The notes under the pieces: model-generated
Told to the model about the DNA's origin: nothing
What the model saw: only the letters and a program-made list of their open reading frames with translations
Database searches by the model: none
From: Apteryx mantelli
Taxonomy: Eukaryota > Chordata > Aves > Apterygiformes > Apterygidae
Direction of reading: 5' to 3'
Assembly (NCBI RefSeq): GCF_036417845.1
Contig: NC_089981.1
Span: forward strand, 20,480,001-20,544,000
Length of the DNA stretch: 64,000 bases
Part shown: in pieces, positions 21,101 through 33,100 of the stretch
Numbering within the stretch: position 1 is the stretch's first letter
How the letters are laid out: each line of letters starts with the position of its first letter
Made by a program: the position numbers and the translations under genes

Positions 21101-24100
21101 TTCTCTTGCAGGAACTGGAAGCCAGAAGAGCCAGATGGTAACCTCCGGGGGGATTTCTCATCGGGAGCAGAGAGCTAATTCCGTCCGTTGCTGTCTTCAG
21201 CGCTCTGGTCACGGTGTGCTTGTCAGGGTAGCTGACGCCGGAACGTAGGCTCCCGCGAGTAGCAGCCGTAATGCCTTCTCTGCTGGCCCTGTGCCGAGCA
21301 AACCCAGCGTTTCCAGGCTTGCGTCCGAGGGGATGGGGCAGGCAGGGCGCTGCCGGGAGGGGGCGAGCAGCGGCGGCGTGAGGAAGGACCCAGCGGAGGG
21401 CCGAGGGGGACTGGGACGGGGACCCTGGCTGTGATCCCCCGGAGGATCCCAGGCGAGCTGGCAGGCAGGGGAGAGGAGCAGAGGTCTTTGACTCCTGGTG
21501 GGAGTCTTCATGTTGAGCTGCCGGAGCTTGTTAGAGCCGCGCATCTGGCTGGAGGGCCGCGGAGCGAGCGGGGGAAGCCGCTTTGCTCGTCCCGGCCCCG
21601 ATCCTTTGGCAGGTGCTCCTCCGAGCTTCCCACGTACGTACCCGGAGCGAAGCACCCGCGAGGATCTGGAGGAGGGGGATGAGGCAGCTCGGCTTGCCGG
21701 GCCCTGCCTGGATTCATCCCTGGGTGACTAGGCTCCGGGTACGTGGTGGGCGAGAGCGGAGCGAGCTTGCGGCAAGCTACTGCGGCCTGGAAGCTCATTA
21801 GATACAATTAGGAGAAGAGGGAGAAAGCCTAACGGAGGGGCATCTCTGAACAAATTGGCAGGTTTGGCAAGGGTTCAGGAGCTGCGGGAGAAATTCCAGC
21901 TCCAAAATTTGACTGAAGAAAGGGGCTGTGTTCGGGGCGAGCGAGTTGCGTGCCGCCAGCGGAGCAGAAGGGGAAGAGAGAGGCGGCGCGGAGGCAGGAA
22001 TTTGCTTCTTGAAAGGACCTCTGTGCGCTGGGGCCGCGGGGGGGGACGGGCGGCGAGAAGGGGTTTGTACGGCTGCGATAATGGGAAAACCCGAGGCCCT
22101 ACTTATCTCCCGGGGCCTGCCGGCCTGCTCGTGGGGACAACGGGTGGCATGTCCCTGCTGCTGTTCCCTCCGTGTCCTTGGAGGGCCGGGACACCCTTTT
22201 GCGCACGTCCAGCAGGATCTGGGAGGTCGGTGGTGTAAGGCTTGGGAGTGAATTGGTGCCCGCTGGTCTGCCCAGCGCCCTGTCCTCTTTCCCTGCCGAG
22301 GACCTGGTGGAGGTGAGCAGAGCCAAGCCTTGGGCTAGGTGGAGGGGTTGGCACTAGGCAGCGATCCTCTGTCAACCGAAGCGGATGTGGATTTGGGGAC
22401 CTTGCTGGAAGGAAGGAGCAGTCGGAACAGTTTGGGCTTCTTTTGGATTTGGTTGGTCCTGGCCAAAATTTGGCGTTTGGGGAGGAGATGCGGTGGAGGA
22501 TCCTTCTCGTTCTGCACCGTTATCCTGGCCAGCATCACCCTCCAGTATTGCAGAGCCAGGGTTTCCCCTGCCTCTCTGCTGGTTTTTGGCATGCAGTGGA
22601 GTTGTTTAGGACAGTCCGTGGGAGGATGAGTAGACATGATGGGTTGGAAAACAAGCAGAGGGAGACCTAAGTCAAACACTGGGTCTCCATCAGGAGGATG
22701 GTTGGAGCTATTCAAGAACACCCTGACTTGCCTCGTCCAGGGTGTTTGCGGAGGTACAGCCATCCCTCGACGAGCTCTCGTCGCCAGCTTGTGGGATGCT
22801 ATCCAGAAAGACGCGCTAGTTTTTCCATACCCGCCTCCCGGGGCCGTGGGCCTGAATGAGCCTCTTCTCCCGTGCTTGACTTTGCTTTCAAGCAACGTTT
22901 CTGGGAGTGGAAACTCCCAGTGCCAGGAGGCCGGACCGAAAAACCTCAAGGCTGTCGTGCTCTCTGGGGGCCTGACTTCTCCATGCTCAGGGTGAGCGGC
23001 GAAAGAGAGGAATTTCTTTTTTCTTTGCTCTTCCCTGATAGCCGTTTCCCTCCCCTCCTCCTCTTCTCACGCTTTCCTGATCCGCTCCCCGCTCTGGAGC
23101 GGCTGAGGTTCAGACTGAAGGGCCTGCGGCTTTGGGGAACGTTTTCCTTCCCCTCTGGCGAGCTGATGCTCATTGCCAGTTGGTGCTAGCTGCTGTTTTC
23201 TTTCCTCTCTTTATTCGGGGGTGAGGGGGGGCATTTATTTCCAGTTCCCACACATAGCAGGCAGGCTTATTAGCATTTGATTTTTTTGGCTAATACTGTC
23301 CTTGACTTTCTTATCCAATATTTGAATTGCAGAAGAATAAACACAGTCGCAGAAGCCTGGAAGCCTTTTTTTTTTTTTTTTTTTCTCCTACGGCTTTGCT
23401 GGCAGCTTTTCCTCCTCCCAGGATGCGGTCACCTCTCCGAGCGAGCGGTTGCCTCCCTGCAGCTGCCGGCCCTGCAGAGAAGAGAGAGGGTTTTGCTGAA
23501 GGCCTGCAGGTTTCATTCCATTGGTGTCACTGTCTCGGTGTTACTTAAACGCCGCCGCTCCATGGGTTTTTAATTTGGATGCAAAACAGGGCAATTAACC
23601 CTGCCCTAATGGGTTTGTGGCAGCGGCTCCGTGACTGGTCCAGGTTTCGGCTGGGGGCGCAGGGAAGCAGCAAGGATGGGGGCTCGCGTGAGTGCTTGGC
23701 TGGCGCATCTCTTGCTGCGACGTGCCGGGAGAGGAGTATCCCGGGGGATACAAGCCCTTGCGTCCCCCCCGGGATGCCCGGGTGGGCGCCGAGTGCCGTG
23801 GTCCCAGCCGAGGTGGCCGCTGCGAGAAATGAGGGGCGAGGGTAAAAGCCGGAGCTGCTGCTTTCCGTTGAAACGCACCTCCGAAGGTGGAAGGGCTGCG
23901 AGGGACTTGTCGTAAACACGTTCTCTCCTCCCTTGCTTCGGTTTCAACTCTTGCCTCCCTCCATCTTATTCGTTTGTGGTTTTTTTGTTCCTTTTCCCTG
24001 GCGAGGAGCGGGAGCTGGGGGCGGGAGGCGGATTTGCCTCCTCCGAGCTGGCGCGGAGAGCGGCAGGGGTCTCCCCTCCCTCCCTCGCTCCCGCCTGCCC

Positions 24101-27100
24101 TCCGCCGCCTTCCGAGCCCCGGGGAGGGAGACGGGCGCGCGGGGAGAAGCCGGAGGCGAGCCGCAGCCGCCGGGGCTGAACGACGGCAGCGCGAGCAGAA
24201 TAAGGGGGCTTCAGAGCTTCGCTTCCCGCACCCGCCACCGCGGGATCTGCGCCGCCCCGGCATACTAATGGCATCTGGGGCGCCCCGATCCGGGGTCCGA
24301 AGCCCCACTCGCCTTTACGCTGGCGACCGTCGGGTTGAAACGCGGCGCGGACGCGCGCGCGAAGGCAGCAGCAGCAGCCTCCCCTCCTCGCTCTGACGAT
24401 CCCCGGCGGCGCTGCCGGCCGCCGGGGAGCTGCGCTTCTCGCCTCCTCCATCCCATGCTGCTTTTTTTTCTCCTCCGGGTTTGCCTAAGCCCGTCTCTTG
24501 CGGCGGAGGGAAGGGGTATGCCCTGCTAAGCGGCTAATAAATGTTTCGCATCCACGCCGTTATTTTGGGGAGGCTGCTTATTTTTAGTGCCGCGAAGGGA
24601 GGGCGTTTTAAAATAAACCCTCCCTTCCCAGCAGCCGAGGGAGATCAGGCTGCAGCAGGGTTGGCCGTAGCCTGGGATTAATTATCCCAGTGCACCATAA
24701 TGAAGTTGTCTGGGACTCGGTGGCGATATTTTGGCAAGCGGGTGCCCAAAGCCTCGTACGAGCCAGGCCCTGGCACGTCTCTCTGCTGCCCCAGCTCGGC
24801 CCCGAGGGAGGCGAAGGGGGATTTGCCGGCCTGGAGCTATCCCTAAAAACGCGTGTCTGAGCTCGTGTCGGTGATGGTCGTGCCCCCCTGCGACTGGGAA
24901 CGGAGGGGGCCGGTGTCCCCTGGGCAGAGCCCGGCGATGGGGCAGGTCGGGAGGGAGCGGCTCCGCACTCGTCCCGCGCGCGGGCGGGTGCTGGGGGCCG
25001 GGGTTTGTCCCACTCCTTTCTCTGTTCGCGTCCGCAGATGGCGAGAGGCTGGGAGAGGCGACGGATCCCGGCAGGCGGCCGCCCGCGGCGCCGGCGTCAG
25101 CACGGCGGAGGAAGGCCGAGGACTCCAGCGAGAGCCGTGAGGAGGAGCAGGTGATGATCGGAGGGTCGTGGAGTGGTCGAGGTGGGACTCGCGGAGGTCT
25201 CTGCTCAATCCCCCCCCGGCTCAACACAGGGCTGACTAGAGCGGGTTGCTCCAAGCCTTGTCCGCCTGCATTTCCATTAGATCTGAGGAAGGAGAGCGCA
25301 CAACCTCTTGGTTCGGGGTTTGCCACCCGTCGGATAGCTGTAGAGAGCGGTAGGATCCTGCTTTGCTGAACAAACCCGGCCTCTCCTGTGTCCTGTGCTC
25401 CAGTCTCTGACCATCTCGGTAGCCTCCACCTGACTCGTTCTGATTTGCCGGGTCTTTCTTGAGCTGGAGAGCCCTGTGCCGGACCCAGTATCCCCGATTT
25501 GGTCTCACCAGAGCCACACGGAGGGCAATAACCCCTTGCCTTGCCTTGCCTTCATGGCAGGCATACATCCTGATGATGCAGCCCAGGAGGAGGTTGGCAT
25601 CCTCGCCACGAGGGCACCCCGCTGCCTCCTGCTCAGCCTGTCACCAGGCCCCTGGGTCCTTGTCAGCAAGGCCACTCTCCGGCCCGCCGGCTGCAGCGGG
25701 TGCTGCTGCAGGGGGTTAGTCCGTCGCTGGCACCGGGCTGCCGCCGGCCCTCTCGGAGCCGGGAGCAGGGCTTGGCTGCCCCGGCTGATAGGCGACTGCA
25801 GCCGCTGTGGGCCTATGGGTGCCTTGGCCAGGATCTCGAGTCCTCCATACGTTTCGCTTCGAGTGCCTGCTCTCATCCTGCCCAAAGAGGTGCTGGGGCC
25901 AAGCAGGGCAGGAGCAGGATGAGGCCGTGCTGCTGCCTGATCCCTCTTTTGGCTGTTTCTCTGTCTCCCTCTTGCTGCGGGGGATCCCCCTGCGCTTCTC
26001 GTCCCTGGATGATTTCCTTTGCATGCTGCTTTTTTTCATCGCTGCTATTACTCAGCCTCCCTCCTGCTTTCCTCTACCCCCTCGCCTGCGTCGTCCCCGG
26101 GCGGGCAGCCCTGCGGTCCCTCTGGCAGGCAGCCCGAGCCCCGTGCGGGGCGTGATGCTCCCTGGAGAGGGGCGAGTGAGTCGGACTGGTCTAAAACCGG
26201 GGGGTTTTGAGAGAGGGAGGAGAGGAGCTGCTGGTCGCTCCGTCGGTGCAGGAGCAGGGCTGGCAGGTGGGACGCTCGGAGAGAGACTGCTGCCAGCTCC
26301 TTTTCTCTGCTCCAATTTCTCCCTGCCCCTCATAAGGGGCTGGTACGGAGGAGGAAAAGGAGGACATCGATCATGCACCCTGGTCCCGAGCTCCCTCTTC
26401 CTGCCAGCACAGCCCTGCCGGAGGCGAGACCACCATCCCGTTTCCTGGCAGCTGCTGTCCAGGCTGTGGTACTTGATCCATCCAGGAGCCTGGAGGAAGC
26501 ATGGGTGAGTGCGTTGTGTCTGGAGAGAGGGGAAATCATCGAATCCCCACGGCCTCTCGCGCTGCGTCTGGAGGACTCTCGGTGCCCATCTTTTCATGCC
26601 TCACACTGCAGAGGCCCTGCCCAGCGACTGCGGCACCTCCTAGAGATCTACAGCATCGCTAGGTCTTTGCTTAAAAGCCCCGTCTGTCCCCACCTTCAGC
26701 AAATCACTGCCCAAGGGACAGCGACCTGTCCGTGTCCCTTGCCGCGGAGGAACAGCGAGGCTTCTCTCTCCCACAGTCCCAGCGGGAGAGCCGCGTTTCC
26801 GGAGCACGGACCTGCACCGGGAGCTGGCTTCAGGCTCGGCAGCCATCAGGCAGCGAGAAATAAGGACGTGGAAGAGGCTGACTGCATCTGGCCTGCTGGC
26901 AGGGGGCAATCGAGAGCCTGCGCTGGGCGTGGAGGAGAAGAGGACTCCTGCTCGGATCTCCTTGTCCTCGAAAAGGCTCTGCGCAAAGGAGGAGAACGAG
27001 GACGTCAGTCATGCGGCGCGGCTGCAAAGCAGCTGCTTTTCCGCAGCTCCCGAGCGAGCTCCCCGCTCCTGCCAGTGCCGCTCCGGCGTGGGCGAGACGA

Positions 27101-30100
27101 CCAGCTCGCTCCTGGCGCTGAGGCTGCCCTTGTCCCTGCAGCGCGTTGCCGTCCGGGTGGGCCTTTCCCAGCATCCGCTCTTCCCAGGCCGTGGTCCTGG
27201 GAGCGCGTGATCCATCCAGGACCCCCAAAAAGGCCTGAGCGTGTTTTTGCGTCCGTGCTGGAAGAAGCCGGAGGAGGGAGTCGGAAAGGGCATGCCCACC
27301 GTGCCATCCGCACTTGGAGGACCCGGACACTGGTGCCTTATCTCAAGGCTGCTCTGTAATTACAGCTTGGCTTTTCCAGGTCGGAGAAGGAATCCTTCCT
27401 TCGAGCGATCGCAGCGCAATTACGCCACCTCCCTAATAATGTCTTCCAAGGGCATCGTTCCCCTCCTCCGGGACTTTAATGAGTTGGATTAGGCAGAGTT
27501 TCCTAATTATTTCCCTAGTGCCGTGTATCCTAACGGGCCTCGCTTTCTCGACACTGCTTTTCTCCTTCCTTGACAAAGTGACCGCGGTGGGGAGAAGGGG
27601 CTTGTGCCGCGTGGCTTGTGGTGTCCAGCTCGGCAAGGCGGCCGAAGGTGAACGCTCGCCTAGTCCCGCTAAATTACGAGCCGCGAGCAATCGGATTAAC
27701 CTAATCCCCTTACAGGGAAGAGGGGGAGTGGAGAGGCGTCCTGCTTCCTCAGCCTGCGTCCGCTGAGCAGCTTAACCTGACAGCGGCGGGGATGCGCCTT
27801 GCTCTAAGTCACCGCTTTTTCCGATTTCTCTGCTCTCCTGTCCCCTTACAGCTCTGGGAACAAGGAGTCTCGTAACTGAAGGTTTTGAAGCCTGGTTTGG
27901 TGTCATCTGGGTGTCTCCCTCTCCTCCCCTTTTTCCTCCCTGCCGCCGGGTAGAGTCTCTGGTGTGTGATAGCCGGGTTGAGTTCGCGTCGCGGCTCTTC
28001 ACTAATTTGGATTTCTCTTGCCTTGTCTGAGCAGGCTGTCACCAGAAAACTTGTAGGGATTGGATGTTTTTGAGATACTTGTCCATCAGTCAGTTCCAGA
28101 CAAAACCCCTCGGCAAGTGCACGAGTCGGTGACAGGCGGCCGTAAGAGACTGCGTTATCGCCCGGAGCTTCCGTTCTTTGGGAAACGGAGCCCAAAATAT
28201 TTCGTTTTCTGAAGTCTATGGAAAAAGACGACCATTGCAGATGAACAGAAAGTGTTCTGTTCTGGAGAAGGAGCACTTTTCAGCAGAGGAAGGGAAACAA
28301 GTTTGGCTGGAACATTTTGAAACTCTACTCCCCGGGACGTCTTGCCAATATTTTTCTGCCTCCTCCTGCCTCGTGCCAGGGTGCCCTGTTTTTCCTCGCA
28401 GGTAGCGCTGTGAGCTTTTGCCTTGCTTCAGAAACGCCTTTCCACCTCCCCTAGCAGGGCTGGCGCGAGAGACGTACAGCACCTTGCACGGTGGGACCCT
28501 CCTATGGGCCCTGGGAGATGCTGTCGGGCTCTGGGAGAGCTTGGAGGACACGAGGAGATCGCTGCCAAGGGCAGCGTGTGCTGGTGGGTCTTGTGCCAGC
28601 TGCAGTGGCATTCCCAAAGAGATGTTTAGATCGAGAGAAGCCTCCTGCAAGCCCCTCTGCTTGGCAGATCGCTTCCCCGCAAGGCTCCGGTTCCCTCCTT
28701 GGATTCATCTCAGGGCAGGATTTCTCCTCCAGGCTGCCAAGCCATGGAAATGCCACCTGCGGCGGCAGGGAAACCTCTGGGCAGAGCAGGCAAACAGCTC
28801 CCCGGCCCCGTGGGTTAAAGCGGAGCAGTGGCCTTCACTCACCATCTGGAGAAGGGAATGGGTTGCGCCATGTGCCGGTCCTGGGTGCGCTGGCCCCCGT
28901 CTCCCTGTTTCTCATCTCCCTTTCCGCTTCCTCGGCAGAGCGACGGGCAGGACTCGGACGGCTGGTTTTCCAGAGGCCGACGGTCTGACCGAGCCACCAG
29001 GCGTCCCAAACTCAACCTGACCAAGCAGGCGTTGCCCTGGAACGAGCAGGTGAGCCGGGGAGGGGGCCGTCGGCGCGGGGAGCAGTGGGAACGGGGAGCA
29101 GCGAGGGGTTGGAGGTGGTGATGATGGTCCTGGAAGGAAGGCAGGCTGGTTGCGGGGTCTGCCGATCCCTTGAGCTCCTCTGGGCCATCCTGGCACCGTG
29201 CTGTTGGTGGGGCTGAGCCCAGGCGGGCGAGAGGGACGCGGGAGCACCCCGTGGGCCCCCCGAGCCAGCCGCCGGGGCTGGCTGCGCCAGCTGGTCGCGA
29301 GCAGGGAGAGACATCAATAACGCGGCCATGCGTTGACGGGAGCGGGGGACCTTCGCTCAGCCGTGTCAGCCCTCCTCGGACAGCCCGTAAATTAGGCAGC
29401 TGGGCCGCTCGCCAAGGGTGGCCCGCGATGGCGGAGACCTGCCTTGCAGTCCTCTGGGGCTGAGCGGGCGTCCGCAGGAGAGCTGGAGGTGGGGGGAGAG
29501 GGGCTGGCAGCGGGGAGGACCTCTGCTTCAGGGACAGGGGGGCTTTTCCGTTTCAGCCTTTCTCCCACCCGAAAGCCAGGGCTGGTTTTGTATCCAACAA
29601 GCTTTGGAGTTAAACCTCTGTGTTGGAAGCCGAGCTGTGTTTTGCATCTGCCACCTCCCGGGTTTCCCATCTGAAACGTGGGGCGGGAGCTAAGAGCTGG
29701 TGTTCCTCGCCGTATCCCTTTTCCCAATCTCCTCCTGGCTTAAAACGTTGCTTGGGTAGCTGCCAGGCTGCAGCGCCTGAGCCGGCCAGGAGGTCCCGGC
29801 AAACCCACTGCCGTCAGACCCCCGTAGGGCTTTTGCTCGCGTGTTTTGGCCTGCCCTGAAGCTGTCTTTGGGAGCCGAGGAGGGACGAGAGGAGGGCCCA
29901 CCTCCATCCCTCGCTGCCGTGCTCTCGTCCTGCAGTACAAAGGGAAGGCGAACCTGCACGTCTTTGAAGACTGGTGCGGAGGGGCAGTGAGGCACCTGAG
30001 GAAGAACCTCCATTTTCCGCTCTTTCCCCACGTGAGTCCAGCACCCCGTGGCAGTGGGTTGGAGGGAGGGCCTGCTCATCCCTTCTCCTCCCTGGGAGCT

Positions 30101-33100
30101 GCTTGATCTCTCCTGGCTTGGTGCCTACTCGAGACCTTTGCCTGCGGGCTTTCGGATTCGTTTTGGGGCAGGTGATTCCCTTCGGAGCCATCCAGGCTCC
30201 CAAGCGGGGCAGGAGGGGAGCGGTGGGTGGTGATGGGACCCCCCACATCCCCCCTGGCTCCAGGGGCACAGGACTGCAGGAAGATGAGATGGAGGTGGGC
30301 TGGGTGATGTTGCTGCCAGGCCTGAGCCTGGGTGGGAACCGTTCCTGCTTTCACACCCCATCCTCGCCTCCCCAGACCCGCACCACGGTGAGAAAGCTGG
30401 CCGTGTCGCCCAAGTGGAAGAACTACGGGCTGCGGATTTTTGGCTACATCCACCCCTTCAAGGATGGTGAGTGACTGAGCTCTGCCTTGTCAGAGGCTGC
30501 CTCCTTCCCCCTTCTGGGGCCATGCAAGGGCAAAAAGGGTGTTGGAGAAGTAGAGAGCCCCTTGCAGTACCTAGTACTCTGCTCCAGGATGACTTTCCCA
30601 CCCAGGAGCCAAAGATCCTTTTCCTTGGATGCTTTGAATAGAGAAGAAGCCCCAGCCCTATCCAGGACAGAGCCCAGGCTTGGGGCAACCTGTTGCCTCT
30701 GTCCACCCATCCCCACCGTTTCCCCAGGTCACAAGGAGACACCGTCCCCTTCAGACACCCACCCCAGGCCGACAGGGTTGCTTTATATGGTGACGTTCTC
30801 CTTTGCTCTCTCCCCAGGGGACTTCCAGTTTTCTGTGGCATCCGATGACAATTCGGAGTTCTGGCTCAGCTCTGACGAGAGTCCGTCCAACTCCCGGCTG
30901 GCTGCGTTTGTGGGCAAGGTAGGCGCCTTCGCTCCTTGGTTCTTCTGTCTCAGTCCCTCTGCTGCAGCACCTCTGAGTGTGCAGGGATCTTGTGTGACTT
31001 TCCCAGAGGCAGCTCTCCTGCTTCTTTGCCCCCCCTGGGAAATGTCAGGCCATCTCAGCATCTCCAGGCCTCCACCTCTGCCCCCGGCGAGACTCTGTTT
31101 GGGTTGTGACAGCCGTCTCCTCCTTGATCGTGTCCTAATTGTAGCTACTGAAGACCAGCATGTGCCCCAGGATAGGAGTTTTAATATTGCCTCATGGATT
31201 TTCTCGGCATCAGCTCCCGGAGTTAGAAATCCAGTGACCTGTATTCACACCTGTGCATTTTTGGGATCTGGCTGTTCTTGGCCTGTGACCCCCCCCCCCG
31301 ACGCGCATTCACACGCTCGTTCTTCCTTCCCCAGCTGGGCACCGAGTGGACAGCCCCGGGAGAGTTTACCAAGTTCAGCTCCCAAGTCTCCAAGCCTCTA
31401 CAGTAAGTGCGTTCCCGCTGCCGGCCCCCCGGGCCAACGCCGGCCCTTCTGGGGCTGCCAGCACCCCACCCCTGCTCCATCTCCCTCCTGCTTTTGCGCA
31501 CCTATATCCTTTCTTTCTCACTCGCAATCTCCCTTTCTCCCTGCCCCGGGAAGTGTTAGCCACGCGTGGGCAAGGCAGAGACAGCTTCCAGAGGCGGCTC
31601 CTCCGGTGCCGAGGGCCTGGAGGCTCCCCGTCGCCCCAGCTGCAGTAGCAGTCGGTTCAGCGCTATTTTCTAACCGGCCTCTTCCCTTCTTTTGCAGCCT
31701 CATGTCCTCCAGACGCTACTACTTTGAGCTGCTCCACAAACAAGACGACCGAGGTTCGGACCACGTGGAAGTTGGCGTGAGTAAATGCCCAGCAGGCTCC
31801 TTTCAGGCTGATTTCGTCACGCTTTCTGAGGCAAGGCCAGGGCCTTTCCTGATGTGCGTTAAAATGCTTTATCCTGGAGCACAGCCAGCAGCCCAGTCTG
31901 CAGAGGGGACGAGCCAGCGTTGCTCAGATGGAGGCTCTTCTCTCCCTGGGCTCCCTCAGCAAAGGGGCCGTTCCTGCCCAGGATACCTGGCACGGGCTGC
32001 TTTGCTCCCTGCTCCTCTGATCCTTCCATGCCGATGGCCTTCCAGGAGCTGAAGTCCCTGTCATGCCTCCTTTGTGCTCCTGCCTTGCCGATGCACCTCC
32101 CGTAACGGATGCTAATGGAGCGTCCGCTGGAGGGGTCCCGCTCTGGGCTTCGGCGGTGGATCAGACACCAGGCTCTGCTGGGTCAGTCCCATCCCCTCTC
32201 TCTCCCCCTTGCTGGCTGTGCACCTCCACAGAAGAGAGGAGGGCTGGCAGAGGAGGACAGGTCCCCCGCAGGCTCCTTCACAGCTTCTCGGAGGAGCCTG
32301 GAGCAGTAGGGCAGACGCAGAGGTCCCAGCCAGGACACTGTCCGTGTGTGTCACCCCCTGAGCTGTCATCCCATCTCCTTCTTGCCCGCTTGTGTTGCGG
32401 ATTCAGCACTGAGAGAGATGGATGAGAAGCAGAGTGGCTCCTTTTTTTTCTTTTTCCACCTTTGAAATATCAGGAATGTCAAATCCGAACTTGCCTGTCT
32501 TGGCTGCACAACCCTGGCAAGGCCTGGAGCGTATGTCTTGGGAGCTCAGGCTTTCTTCGGGAGGGGACGATGTTGGCTCTTTAGCAAAGGCTTCCTTTCT
32601 CCCAAGCAGTCATTAATCACTGGAGTCAAACTTGCGCCAGCAAAGCATCGGAGAGGCAGACGACACCCCTTCCTCGCCTCTCTCCTCCCCATCGCTCGAC
32701 TTCGCCCTCCAAGGGCTCCATCTTGGAGCATCCAGCGCAGATTAAGATCTGAATTTCTAATGTGAAAAACAAACAGATGGGGGAGACGTTTTTTTGCTGG
32801 AGGGAGGGAAGCCTTTCAGATGCTCTTAAAGAGAGAAACAAAAAACGAAGGGCCCTAATGCATCTTTCCCTGTGGGTGTTTAAGGGCTTGTCTGGACAAA
32901 GGCTCGCATCCATCTCCAGGCATGCTTTTAAAACGTCTGGAGTCAAATCAGCGCAGACAGCTATGCAGACCCCCTTAAATCAATGCCAGCTTGTTTATGC
33001 GGCGGCCGAAGAGAGACGCGGGAAGAAGGTGCCCTAGGGTTCAGCGCAAGACAGGCTTTGGATGGGGTTCCTGGTGGTGCTGAGATGTCCTCCTTGTCAG

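Larger units (their letters stand above)
12323..25037 (+). other. B4GALNT4: B4GALNT4 intron 1 (12.7 kb)
   Basis: No exon or gene is recognisable inside on either strand. The first 200 bp are still CpG island. Poly(T) runs lie at 20116-20136 and 23366-23384. Scattered AT-richer islands (for example 13230-13480, 15480-15560, 24540-24720) in otherwise GC-rich sequence are candidates for conserved enhancers. An AP-1 consensus TGACTCA is at 18901-18907. Confidence 0.6.

Noticed and set aside
20116-23384. Poly(T) runs as tails of retroposed elements
   Set aside because: No SINE, CR1 or processed gene body could be recognised beside either run, and no flanking duplication was seen.
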